Assembly (NCBI GenBank): GCA_018136815.1
Contig: CM030932.1
Span: 750,081-814,080 of the forward strand
Source of the DNA: Isochrysis galbana
Taxonomy: Eukaryota; Haptophyta; Isochrysidales; Isochrysidaceae
DNA length: 64,000 nucleotides
Direction: 5' to 3'
The position numbers and the translations under genes are program-made. The notes under the pieces are model-generated. The model searched no databases. It had not been told where the DNA came from and saw nothing but the letters and a program-made list of their open reading frames with translations. The first letter of the stretch is position 1. Each line of letters opens with the position of its first letter. Below are positions 40,840-52,840 of this stretch, piece after piece.

Positions 40840-41425
40840 GCGGCTGTTGGGCCTACGGTCGGGACGTGCCTGCCACACCACTTGGCATCCATCTCACGGC
40901 GATGCCCGTGAGCCGTCGCCGTGAAGAGGCGTAGGCTGTGATGGCTTCGGCCACGAAGAATAGAACGGCGTAGCGACTGCCTGCGCGCCTTGACACGGAG
41001 GGCACCTCGACCGCATTTCATCGCACACGGATCCTCCCATCTAACGTCGTAATCCTTTGAGTGCCGCGAGGCCGCGGCAATTGATGGACCGTCTGGCCGC
41101 CGCCGGCACATGGCAATCGTCTTGAAGTTGCCATGAACCAATTAGCGTAGGACGCCTTTACCTGCGCTCTAGCATGGCTGAGCCGCGTACCACAGTGCAC
41201 CCTTGTGGCCCCAAAAAACGTTTGAAGTCGTGCATGTGGAGCTTGTTGTGTGATGGTTGAGATACCCACGCGGGACGGGCCTAGCGGTGGCACACTACAC
41301 ATTAAGCCAATGCTAAAGTCAAATCGGCATCTTCTCATTATTCACTCTCACCCAGCACCCAGGACCAATCGGATGACACACACACTCCGCCATACATATC
41401 TTAAGAGGCTATACGGAAAACCTAT
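40840..41425. other. no gene recognised
   Basis: 3' flank of the phosphatase gene; no supported feature. Confidence 0.4.
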
Positions 41426-41783
41426 ATCGTTATAGTTTTAGCGATGGAGCGCGCGCCGACCGCTCCCAGCCCCCCGCCGCCACGACGCCCCAACGGGGCC
41501 GCCCCAAACCGCCGGAGCCCAAGCGCGCTCAACCCTCAGCCCCGCCTGACCAGGACGTCGACATGGCGCCATCGCCCTCGCCACCCAAACAGCCACACAG
41601 CCAGGGAGCAGGCAGGGTCCTGTTCCCAGCTGCAGAACAAAGCCAGGGCAATGCCCTGCCTCCCGCCTCCCTCGCTTCGCCACCCAACCAAGGACTCCCC
41701 ATGGGGGCTGGCAGCACTGCTGCCACCCCCATGGTGGCAACTCCTACCATCAGTGCACCCCTCGGGGGCGGGCACTTCCCCAT
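41426..41783 (+). mobile_element. LINE 5'-end fragment, copy B
   Basis: Begins ATCGTTATAGTTTTAGCG and ATG 41444, then MERAPTAPSPPPPRRPNGAA-type ORF1. The frame is broken by small indels. It follows the 26.9-29.3 kb copy up to the codons for APLGGGHF and then diverges, so only about 350 bp of the element's 5' end remain. Confidence 0.8.
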
Positions 41784-41879
41784 GTGTGACCCTGATTCCC
41801 CCTCAGGTGTTGGCCGTTGAATTATATCGTGGCGCTATTTTACTTCGGTCTTCATCAAATCACTTAAGGGTTTTCGAAA

Positions 41880-42390
41880 GATTCCCTCCTTATTCCTGTG
41901 CGTAACTGTCGCCCCGTCGGATCGTCCGTCGCCCCGTCGCTCTCTTGTCGGCATTCTCTTCCTTGTTCGGTCTGCCAGCGGGTTCCTGTGCGTTCCGTGA
42001 TAGGGATACGTTAGTGTGGAGAGTGTTGACGTGAGTGTAGTGTCATCTTGTCGGTCCAGCGGCCTCTAGCCGTCTGTCGTCTGTCGTTCTTTGTTCGTCG
42101 CTCTCGTTCTCGTCCTCGTTCCCGTTCTCGTCCCTCGTTCTCAACACTACCTCAATACCAAACCTCACCAATCCCTCAGCCCTAGCCTATCCATCCCGAT
42201 CCGCCCAGCCATGTCCGCTCCGTCGTCGCGCTCGCCCTCGCCCAAGCCCGTCCTCCCGCCTTCCTCTGCTGAGGAGGTGGTCCAGCCCGTCATTCCATCA
42301 CTCCCGGCCTCCTTCGCCGCGCCTTCCGCCGATCGTCTCCCTTCCGAATCATCGCATATCGAGCCCGTGGTCATGCTCGATCCGTCATAG
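41880..42390 (+). mobile_element. Retroelement-2 leader and ORF1 start
   Basis: The leader shares CTCTCTTGTCGGCATTCTCTTCCTTG-type wording and the CGTCGCTCTCGTTCTCG run with 55540-55900. ATG 42211 opens a 59-residue frame (MSAPSSRSPSPKPVLPPSSA), which is related to MSFSPPSSPSLKPACPPSSA of the minus-strand copy at 57053. It stops at 42390 and no downstream element remains. Confidence 0.65.
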
Positions 42391-44090
42391 TAATATTAGT
42401 AATTACATGTATAACTAACCTTAAAGACGGGGGTGAACGAGGAAAAAAAGTGACATTTTTCAGACGTTGCAGTCAATCGACGTATCTCGGCGAGGCGGTT
42501 CTAGCGCTCCAACTCTCACCTTTTTTTTCCTTTCCGTTGATTTTTAGTTTCCGAAAAACCAACTTCCGCCTTTACGCCGGGTGCACCATATCTAGATAGA
42601 TCTAGATAGTGCTTTTTGAAAGTAGATAGCCTAATATCTAGATAGTTGTCTAACATGTTCACAGCCTTAGCGGATAAAGGTACCCAGCTTTCTAGGACCA
42701 GTCCTAGAAACTAGGACGGACTTCGCTTGGTGAGAGCATGAGCATACAGCATACCATGTTATTTTGTCCCAAACCTTGGCTATTGAGTTACCACATGCAT
42801 GTCCTCATTAAATGTTCCAAGTGCACCTAGGCACCATTCCCTCAGCAACACCAACACCAAGGCTTTGTGACGCGTTTGCGGGTCACCTGGTCGGAATCGG
42901 AATTGCTGCTTGTCCTAGAAACGGGAGAAATGGCTGATACCACCCAATGGGGAGCTCTTCTACCCATGGTCCCCAGGAGATGAAATGTGGATTTGACTGC
43001 CCTCTTTGAGACCTTCAGTGACCACCAAGCTTGGTTTTGTCGCATCTAAGTGTCCAATCCGCTAGCCAACTGCTCCGAAAGGTCTAAAATAAAACTCCTC
43101 TGGTGCGAGCGGACGCCCGAGTGCAGCACCGCATGCTGAATGTGGTAGCAAAAGTAAGCAAAGACAAGCTCCGCAGAGTTGGTCATGGGGAGAGCTAAGG
43201 TTGAATGGGATGTGGAGATGGTTTGCTTCAGGTGTTGGGATGTCTCATAAGCTCAACATAGGCTATGATGGAGGCATGATCGGCGGCAGAGTCATAGAAA
43301 TCCAAGAATTTTCTAGGACGTGGTCCTAGTTTCTAGGCTCCTTTTCTCTCGATGATTCGACAGTCTCATATGGTAAGACTGGTTGGCTACCTAAACATTG
43401 GCATTTGGGCATGCTGATGGTCATGTAGTATTGTGCTCATATGTGTCTTGGACTGGTGAAATGAAGACTAAAATTAGAATTACTGAGGTTATAATTTGCC
43501 AAAACTATAATCAATTTGATCTTTTTCTCCTGCGGCGGCGCGCGATGGCGGCCGCAGCGATGGTCGCTGGCCTCGCCCGTGGCCTCGCAAGCGGCCTGTG
43601 GCCGCTCTGGCGAGGGTCTGCGCGGCCAGGAGGCCAGCAGGCACCCCATCCCACCATGCTGAGGCGGTGCCGCGTGTGATGGGGCAGCCCATCATGCGCA
43701 GCACCGTCATTTTGACGCCTCGCGGCCTGCCGCGCACTGCATGCGCGCGAGGGGCTGGCAGTAGACAGTAGATGCCTGCAGGGGCGAGGTGGAGGGCGCA
43801 GGCGACGCGGTGCGCCCGCGCAGGGTTTTGTACTGCCTGCCCGGGGGTAACCGTGCCCGGGGAACGCAGGCGCGCGTCGCACAGCGCGCGACCTGTGGTC
43901 TGTGGTGCACTTTTGTGGTCGACGTCGATTTCGCACGAGCGCGAAAATGTTTTTGGGTCTGTGTGTTGAATGGCGTCGAAAATGTGCATATTTCTCATTA
44001 GATTCTGTCTAATATACCCATTTCCAGTAGCATATCCTAAGATCTCGCGATAAAACCTCAATCTTGACTTAGTGAATTTTCACCCTTAGA
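42391..44090. other. no gene recognised; palindromic CTAG words
   Basis: TCTAGATAGATCTAGATAG near 42592 and paired TTTCTAGGAC...GTCCTAG palindromes near 42690 and 43305 are present. 42750-43400 is lower in GC than its surroundings. Overlapping frames at 43490-44060 are not convincing. No gene supported. Confidence 0.4.
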
Positions 44091-44118
44091 AGTTAAAAGC
44101 CCTGTTTGACCGCCCTAC
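44091..44118 (-). repeat. Dispersed terminal-like motif, copy 4
   Basis: AGTTAAAAGCCCTGTTTGAC then CGCCCTAC, complement of the motif at 37668. Confidence 0.65.
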
Positions 44119-44349
44119 AAGAAGGCCAGGAAGGATACGGAAACGCCCGATAAACGAAGACGACATAGACGGCATCGTGGTGAACCGGGGCGGCGCGGCC
44201 GTCGCCAGGGTGAGTGTGAGGCCTCTGCCATGAGGCATGCCCAAAGGAGGATGAGTGTGTCGTGTTTGGCGAGTGCTTGGTGCAGTCTGCAGTCTCCAGC
44301 TTGCTGCCCTCCATGGGGGGCGGAGGGGGGGCGGGGGGGCCTTTCGGTA

Positions 44350-44455
44350 TACGCACGTAGATTCCCTCCTTACTTTCTACATATTCGTTCGCTGTAACCG
44401 CCGTTCGCAGTCGGCTCTTCCGTCGCATCGCCTCGTCTACAAACTGTCGCCGGAG
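44350..44455 (+). mobile_element. Retroelement-2 leader fragment
   Basis: CTACATATTCGTTCGCTGTA and CGCAGTCGGCTCTTCCGTCG are shared with 55580-55630 in the same order. Confidence 0.7.
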
Positions 44456-45463
44456 CTGTCAACATTTTCCTTCATTGTGCTCAGTGCGATGACATTTCTT
44501 GTGCAACTTATGTTGCCTGCTCCCCGCCCTCGCCGCCCCCACCCTCGCCGCCCCCGCCCTCGCCGCCCCCGCCCTCGCCGCCCCCGCCCTCGCCGCCCCC
44601 GCCCTCGCGGCCCCCGCCCTCGCCGCCCCCGCCCTCGCGGCCCCCGCCCCCGCCGCCCCCACCCTCGCCGCCCCCGCCCTCGCCGCCCCCGCCCTCGCCG
44701 CCCCCGCCCCCGCCCTCGCCGCCCCCGCCCCCGCCGCCCCCGCCCCCGCCGCCCCCGCCCTCGCCGCCCCCGCCCTCGCTGCCACCGCCCTCGCCGCCCC
44801 CGCCCTCGCCGCCCCCGCCCTCGCGGCCCCCGCCCCCGCCGCCCCCACCCTCGCCGCCCCCGCCCTCGCCGCCCCCGCCCTCGCCGCCCCCGCCCCCGCC
44901 CTCGCCGCCCCCGCCCCCGCCGCCCCCGCCCCCGCCGCCCCCGCCCTCGCCGCCCCCGCCCTCGCTGCCACCGCCCCTGCCGCCCCCGCCCCCGCCGCCC
45001 CCGCCCTCGCCGCCCCCGCCCTCGCGGCCCCCGCCCCCGCCGCCCCCACCCTCGCCGCCCCCGCCCTCGCCGCCCCCGCCCTCGCCGCCCCCGCCCCCGC
45101 CCTCGCCGCCCCCGCCCCCGCCGCCCCCGCCCCCGCCGCCCCCGCCCCCGCCGCCCCCGCCCTCGCCGCCCCCGCCCTCGCGGCCCCCGCCCCCGCCGCC
45201 CCCACCCTCGCCGCCCCCGCCCTCGCCGCCCCCGCCCTCGCCGCCCCCGCCCCCGCCCTCGCCGCCCCCGCCCCCGCCGCCCCCGCCCCCGCCGCCCCCG
45301 CCCTCGCCGCCCCCGCCCTCGCTGCCACCGCCCCTGCCGCCCCCGCCCCCGCCGCCCCCGCCCTCGCCGCCCCCGCCCTCGCCGCCCCCGCCCTCGCCGC
45401 CCCCGCCCTCGCCGCCTCCATCTCCGCCCTTCATTTTGCAAGGCGTAGGCACATGCAACTGAC
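44397..45463 (+). other. SPPPP-repeat open frame without an ATG (possible exon of a pherophorin-like protein)
   Basis: The frame in phase with base 44397 is open from after a stop at about 44396 to TGA near 45463, but has no start codon of its own. It reads AQCDDISCATYVACSPPSPP, then about 300 residues of (S)PPPP repeats, then SPPFILQGVGTCN. Proline-serine runs with flanking cysteines are typical of hydroxyproline-rich wall glycoproteins. A splice-acceptor-like TTCCTTCATTGTGCTCAG lies just before the cysteine segment, so an upstream exon could supply a start. Against it, the array may be only a minisatellite, and the flank is retroelement leader. The PRPRRP, APALAAP, AGAARAG and GGGGEGG frames over the same DNA are shadows. 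Confidence 0.4.
44515..45425 (+). repeat. GC minisatellite, CCGCCCTCGCCGCCCC-type units with higher-order structure
   Basis: Mostly 15-18 bp units. Variant units mark a larger period: CCCACCCTCGCC appears near 44535, 44665, 44845, 45048 and 45201, and CTGCCACCGCC near 44779, 44964 and 45322. Blocks of about 150-200 bp have therefore been duplicated. Confidence 0.95.
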
Positions 45464-46053
45464 CAGCGATACTCCCAATACGAGATTCCCCGCATGTTTT
45501 GCCTCCTACCCGAGACCGCCGCCCTCGCCTCTCGCCTCTCGCTCACTCCCGTTCTAGCTCTGCCCCCCCCCCTAGCGTTGGCATGAGTTTGGTTACAGCC
45601 ATGTGGGGGTCCAGCGCTTTTGCTTCCCCCTGGGGGCCGGCGACAAGCGAGTGATGCGATTTGCAAAGGCGCGCATGCTCATCAAGAAGAATGGGAGATG
45701 GTCCACCCAATGGCCAGCTAGATAGATGTTTAGTAGATAGTTACCTCCTTAAGTAAGGCTTACAGACACACAGACACAGACAGGCATACGGCGTATACGT
45801 GATTGATAGCGAGACGTACAAGACCGGACTACCGCAAACGGCAACACAAGCGCCCGAGCCATATGGCTCGCGGCTAGATGGCAGCGCATGCCCCACATGC
45901 TCGCACCGTTGGCGGTGGGTGGCGCTGACAACGCTTTCGCCGTTTTTTCTTTCGCGCCCGCGCTAGGCGCTAAGCGCTACTTCTACTTTTAGACTCTTAG
46001 ATATCTAGATATCTTAGATATCTTAGATATCTAGATATCTAGGCCGGAAAATC
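45464..46053. other. no gene recognised
   Basis: Includes (ACAGAC)n near 45762 and (TAGATATC)n words at about 45998-46042. Confidence 0.45.
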
Positions 46054-46144
46054 CACTATCTACTTGTAACTAGATACCATAAGGGCACTATCTACTTGTA
46101 ACTAGATAGCATTTCGGCACTATCTACTTCTATCTAGATAGTGC
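46054..46144 (+). repeat. 32-bp tandem repeat, about 2.8 copies
   Basis: CACTATCTACTT(G/C)TA... units begin at 46054, 46086 and 46118, exactly 32 bp apart. The last one is altered to TCTATCTAGATAGTGC, so it pairs with the start of the unit. Confidence 0.85.
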
Positions 46145-46201
46145 TCGCCGAGGGTTATTCGACGCCCTAAAAGTGATTCTTGAGGTATTGGGTACGCCAT
46201 T

Positions 46202-46508
46202 TCAGCCGGCCCATCGTACGCTCATCCCCCACTTCAGCGGAGTGTATAGTTCGTCCGGTAATGACTGCAGGCTGACCCGCTCATAGATATGGGGTTCTCC
46301 CATAACGTTTAGCTTGACTCCGTGATAGTCGCCCCTCCGGCGCAAATAGTACTTGAGCTCTTTGTCAACCGAAAATGTCTCCTAGATCATGTGCGTCTAG
46401 GTCTTCTTGGGGGGCTAACTCATGCTCCTCCGGAGCCGGGGGTGGAGACACAGCTTTCTTTCTAAGAAGATCCATATAGTCGGAGGTGGCGTTCGCTAGT
46501 CTTTCCAT
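46202..46508 (-). pseudogene. Frameshifted copy of the unknown small element-encoded protein
   Basis: ATG 46508 opens MERLANATSDYMDLLRKKAV, then an acidic proline stretch and DLDAHDLGDIF. One base is off after that. The next frame gives SVDKELKYYLRRRGDY, HGVKLNVMGEPHIYER, LPDELYTPLKWGMSVRWAG and a stop at 46202. Intact length would be about 102 residues. The plus-strand relative at 4113-4435 shares DLGDI/ELGDI, the YL-x-R-(R/K)-GD core and VKLNVMGEPHIYER. The ATG sits inside a copy of the AACTAAG(A/T)AT repeat end, as if that repeat were its leader. Function unknown. Confidence 0.6.
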
Positions 46509-46814
46509 GGGTGAACTAAGAATAAACTTAGTTGAAGTGACAATAGAAAAGGATGGACAAGTCGGAAAAATAGGATTGCTACTTCTGCGAATGCAATTTT
46601 AAGAAGGCCGATGAGAAGCACCGCAAAATCAAGTGGCGTGATTTCTATGCACCGGCAGATTTTCCCCGCTTCAAGCTTTCGACGATCGACGGAGCGTCAC
46701 TAGAGCCCAGCGAGGGCCCTTGCCGTCGTCTTCCAAGTGAGGATCATCCTCTCGACAACCGACGGCGAGCGACCCTGACAGTACACACACATCTGCGCGT
46801 TCTGACGCAGTTAC
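46509..46814. other. no gene; repeat end at 46505-46537 and a short Cys-containing frame
   Basis: AACTAAGAATAAACTTAGTT matches the near-palindrome of the R1 repeats. The plus frame at 46583-46740 reads DCYFCECNFKKADEKHRKIK and further, which could be a zinc-finger remnant; no start or partner was found. Confidence 0.35.
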
Positions 46815-49800
46815 TCAAAACAAGTGCTCTGCGGTCTTCTTGGCCCCCCAGACCGTCAGCCCGGGGCGCTTGTGGCGGCTCCGCTTATGGCGCGGCTGCG
46901 GCCGGCCCGTGCAAAAGTAGAAGGTGGGCGGCGGCTCGTCGTACGGGTGAAGGACGCGGTGGATCTGTTTGTGCACAAGGGATCCGTCAGAGCCGGAGAG
47001 GAAGTAGAGAAAGACTGCCGCCGCCATGTAGTAGTAGCCGCCGAGCTTCTTCACATGCAGCGAGAGGCAGGGCCCGCCATAGTGCGAGTTGAGAGGCGCG
47101 CATAGGGCGAGGTTGGAGGGCGTGAGCATGCCGTTGGCGAGGTCTGAGACTGCCATGTCAAGCAGGGGTACGACCACTACCATCACTTCGAGAGCGTAGA
47201 ACACGGAAATGTTGCGCGAGATGCGGTGGAGCCGCCGCAGCGCCGGCATGGGCAGAGGCAAAAGCACCACGCCGATCTGTGTGAGGGTGCGGAGCAGCGG
47301 GCCGACAATCATGAAGACGAGGAAGGTGATTGATAGGCAACCGTTGAGCAGGCCACCGCGCGCTGCAAGCAGCCCGAGTTGTAGTAGCGAATACTGGGCA
47401 TTCAGGCCAACGCCGTTGGCCATGGCAGGCTGGTCGAGTGCATCAGCGCGGAAGACGTGCACAAATGAGCCTGAGACGGTGCGGGCGATGAGCGGTTCTG
47501 TCCACGAGCGGAACAGGACGTAGAGCGTTGCTACGAAGAGGGAGAGGTGGAGTGCAGCCTCCGGGATGGCGCATGCGGCGTCCCATCGGCCGCGCACGCG
47601 GTTGCCCACCAACCCGTGCCAGAGCGGTGGGGCCGCCGCCCCGCCGCCTCCTGCGGCGCGCCCGTCGGGCTGCCGGCAGGCCGCGGCACTGCCGGTATGG
47701 ACGGCGGAGGCGAGCGAGCCGTACGAGTCCGAGCAGTGCTGCACACCAGGCGCCGAGCCGAGCGACACCGAGCGGCCGTCTCGTGTGAGCGCTGAGCGCG
47801 ACGGCGCGTGTGAGGCGGAGGCAAGCGAGAGGTACGACTCCGAGCCATGGTACACATCGTAGTAGGCCAGCACATTGGGATCGGAGGCGCCCCCTGCAAG
47901 ACCCGCGTACGAGGGCGAACGGCTGGCCCAGCCGCACCCGCGCCCGAGGCGCTCGGAGCGCGGGTGTTGGCTGCGCACGCTACCACCGACGTCCCCGTCG
48001 CCTCTGCATTGGAAGCGCTCTTGCAACGTGCCGCGCGAGGTAAGCGCCAGTTCCGGTGGGTAAATTGCCGACGCGGCGTCGGGCATTGCGGTGCAGCCAC
48101 GGAATGGGCTGCGTCCGCCAAGCCAGTCGGTGAACTCGGCGAGCGCGTCAGGGAACGATGCTGTTCTGGAGCGAGACCCGTTGTGTGGCCCCGCCGTCGG
48201 TTTAGGCGAGTCGCGCGACGAGCTCGTTGCAATGCCCTCCTCAACGTACTCGGCCACGTGGCGCGAGTAGAGTAGCGCCGCCTCCTGTGGACCAATGTCG
48301 TCATCGAGGGAGCCGACGAAAGCCTTGAAGCTGAACGGTCCACTGTAGATAGCCTCGAGCCGCGGCGGCAGGGCGGGGTGCGGTGCAGCGGGGCGCCCGG
48401 GTGAGGTGCACATTGCGGACCAGTTCCGGCGCGCGACTGGCACCTCATCAGCCAGGGCGGCGCTGCGCGCAGGCAAAGCCTGCGGAACAAAAGACGCGTT
48501 CGGCTCCGGCAACCGCGCAGGACTCGGCAGCTCGCGCTCAGCGTCCGAGGCGGTGACGGTACCCGTCTTATTGACCTCGCACGTTGCGGCCGGCGTGTTG
48601 TTGACGACACTGGCTCCAGCGCGTGGTGCGCTCGCCCGCCCGCCGATAAGGCTGACGAGCGCGTCCAGGCTGAAGGTCTTCAGCATACGTGCTGGGGCGC
48701 CGGTGGTGTCGCGCCCGCCTCTCCCCTCCATGACTGGCGGCGCATCGGCCGGTGGCGCCCCGACTTGCGAGCGTGAGAGGCACGCCCGTTCGTCGGGCGC
48801 GGCGTGCGAGCCCTCCTCGGCGTCGGGCTGGGTCCCGCCCTGCGAGTAGGGCGAGATGGCGGAGAGATGCTCGCTCCACGAGCGCCCCCTCTCGCGCAGG
48901 CCCGCCGCTATGGTTGAGGGGGCCTTCATAAAGGTGGATGCGAACCCCACTTCGACGGAGCTGCCCGTCTCGGGCAGGTCGTCCTCGGGGGCTGCTTCCG
49001 TACTGGGGTGAGCTTGCCCAAAGCGCAGTGATGTGGGCGTGGCAGTGGGGCTGCTCGCACCACAGCCCTTTCGCGTGTCAAGCGGAGACCGCCACATGAG
49101 CGGCATGTATGTCGGGCCGCTGCCAAGCCAGCCGCTCGCGAGGCCGATCGTCCGTGAGGCGGGCCGCTCGGCGTGCCCTGCAGGCAAAGGCGGCAGCGGG
49201 CGGCCGTGTCCCATCTCGCCGCCCTCGTACCCCTCGTGCCCGCAGCCAGCGGGCGTCACCGCACCACCGGGTGGGAGGTGCCGCGCCTCAGCGATTTTAC
49301 GCCGATACTCCTCGTCCAAAAGTTCGAGCACGACCCCGATCCCGAGCGAAAGCACCACCGCCGTGCAAAAGACATACATCCCTGCTTGCCCCTGGATGCG
49401 CAGCGTCCCCTCGATAAAGCCCTGGACCGACGAGAGCACCGATGCGACTGAGATGGACCAGCCGATGGGCCCGCCTGGCATGTAGCCGGACATGGCCTCT
49501 GTCGAGATTGGCGCGGCGACGCCAATGTCGAGCACACCAAGCAACACGATCAGGATTAGCACATCCGCAAAGGACCACTTACCGAAGAAGGCCAACCAGA
49601 AGTTACCGTTGCGCCGCAAGTAGACAGAATGGGGGGCGTAAAAGAACTTGTGCATGAGGAGCAGCTTGATGTGCGGCCACAGGAATGAGGCGGCAAAGAT
49701 AACGGCGGCAGATAGCCGGCCGGGGTAGATGGTAGTCGAGTCGGAGGGCGGCGACTCGCCCGCTTCGATCACGAGCACTTCGCCCGAGGCGCTGAGTGTG

Positions 49801-51461
49801 CGGTTCGAGCGCCACAGCTCACGTACCTGCGTGGGCGAGGGCCAGAGCCGGCTAATCAACTGTGGCGGTCCGGAGGCTAGGTGCCGACAACTGTAACGGG
49901 TGAGGCTCCACATGCCCGTCCCACGCGTCGGCGGCGCCATGCTGCGCGCTTCGTGGGCGCCTACTCCGCGGGCACGGCGCAACTACCCGTCGGGCGCAGG
50001 CGGCGAACCACACACTGAGTAGAGGTAGGAGTACTCAAAGAGGGTGCGCTCGATGTGCGCCTCGCCGCAATCGATGACCATACAGGCCGGGTTGTCAGAT
50101 GTCATGTTGGCCACGTACTCGTTGTAGTTGCGGTTTGGATCACATGCGAGCCTTGGGCAGTCAGCTGGGCGGTTCGACTGCACGACGTTCCACAGCAGCC
50201 CCCCGAGCGCGATCTGGCAGCGAAGGAGGTGCTCGCGGTCGCGTCGGCAGGGCGCGGCGCGGGTGGAAAGGGGAGCGGGAGCAACAGCGTGCCGCACAAC
50301 TGCGCAGACAAGTGGGAAGTAGCGCACCTCAATCTTTGCTTCGAGCTTGACGCTGAACAGCCCTCCCCCACCCAGATCTTGCCTCTCGTCCGTCTGCCAG
50401 AAGCCGGAGAATTGCGCGTAGGCAAAGAGTAGGTGGCACAGCATAATCAGCCCGCGGATCGTGAGGAATGCCCGCCTTCCCGTCATGTGCGCTAGCGACT
50501 CGCGTGTTCCAAATGGGTCGTCAGCAGTAAGAGGGCCTGCACCACCGTTGTGCGGCAGCAGCCGCTGCGAGCCGGTCCGGCTTGGGAGCACGCAACCCAG
50601 AAACGTGCCCACGGTAACGCCGACGCGCATGCCGGTAGCGTAGACGCTCGTGCCCACCCGCCGGCCCGCCACCCACGCGTAGCGCGCGGCGGCACCCGGC
50701 ACGCCACCGCCTGGCTGCTGCATCAGCTCGAGCACATACAGGATTACGAGAGCGGCCGCTAACACGGAGACGGAGCGATGCCAACCGTTGAAGATCAGAG
50801 CCATCAAGCCAGGAGGCGCCGCCGGTGGGCTGGGTGGCTGTGGTGGTGGTGGCGGCGGCCATGCTGGCAGTGGTGGCGGGCGGAAGGGCGGAGGAGGACT
50901 GGCAGGTCTCTTGGGCGGCGATGGCGGCCATGGCGGCGGTGGCGGGCGCGGTGGCACTGAGGGCGGCGGGTTAGCGGGCGGTGGCCATGGCATAGGCGGC
51001 TTTGGCCGCGGCGAAGGTGGACTCGCCGGCGGCGGTGGCGCACCCGGCGTCGGAGACCGTGGAGGCAGAGGAGAGGTGGGAGGCCTCGCAGGTGGCGGCG
51101 GCTCCTGCGGTGGAGCGCTAGGCGCCGGGGGCCTCCTCGGCTCCGGGGGCTTCCCTGGTGGTCGAGGCGGCATAGGAGGCCTCCCTGGTGCTGGCGGTGG
51201 GTGTGGACGCGGCGGCGGAGGCGGAGGAGGCCCAGGTGACTCAGGAGGATCAGGAGGATGAGTAGAGGCGGGAGATGCTGAAGGAGAACTTCTTCCCGCC
51301 GCCTGTGGCCTCTCCTGGAGCACGAGGACGGCAGAGAGCATAACGGCACCGCCAGTAAGGATGGCGATTGAGCCGAATACCGCCGAGCGCGACACGTCGG
51401 CCGCGGACGCACGACGCTCCTCCGATGGCTCCGAAGGCCACGAGAAGGCCTCGGACTCCAT
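46815..51461 (-). CDS. Large multipass membrane protein with proline-rich region and PqiA-like modules, two exons
   Basis: Exon 1 is 51461-50016 and exon 2 is 49826-46815, giving 1485 residues. Without splicing, a TAG at 49985-49983 would cut one continuous frame into two; a 189-nt GTGTGT...CGCAG intron removes it and keeps phase. Residues about 26-49 are a membrane helix, then about 150 residues of PPSPPPRPP-type repeats, then helices including VSVLAAALVILYVLELM and FLTIRGLIMLCHLLFAYAQF, and a cysteine-containing loop. After the join, FWLAFFGKWSFADVLILIVL and later SVFYALEVMVVVVPLLDMAV resemble the W-S-x-x-D-V/E-V helices of PqiA-like membrane proteins. A 450-residue serine/proline-rich, probably disordered, segment separates the modules. 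Function is not known; transport or envelope lipid handling is a guess. Further introns in the disordered part cannot be excluded. Confidence 0.7.
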
Positions 51462-51678
51462 CGCGCTCCGGCGTCACCTCCTTCAAGCCAGGTTCAACGT
51501 CAAATCATACGTAAACCTGAGGATAACAAAGGAGAGTCGAGGGAGGGATGGCCGCTCGTGATGTGAAAATTGGACTGCCGAGGGGCTCTAGGTAAAGGAT
51601 GTTGTGGACGGGGGGAGAGAGATGAAGTCGAGGGGAGCCACCCTCTCCTTTCTCTCTGTCCGCCTCGCGCGGAGAGAG

Positions 51679-52840
<1,162 letters not shown>

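Noticed and set aside
44437-45666. Long PRPRRP, APALAAP, AGAARAG and GGGGEGG frames
   Set aside because: Shadows of the GC minisatellite. Only the SPPPP frame has non-repeat ends that look protein-like.
46054-46144. 32-bp periodic repeat considered as a CRISPR array
   Set aside because: Units are directly adjacent with no unique spacers, in a eukaryotic context.
47443-48879. Long arginine/serine-rich frames on both strands inside the 1485-residue gene
   Set aside because: Alternative frames of its GC-rich disordered region; the composition is typical of shadow frames.
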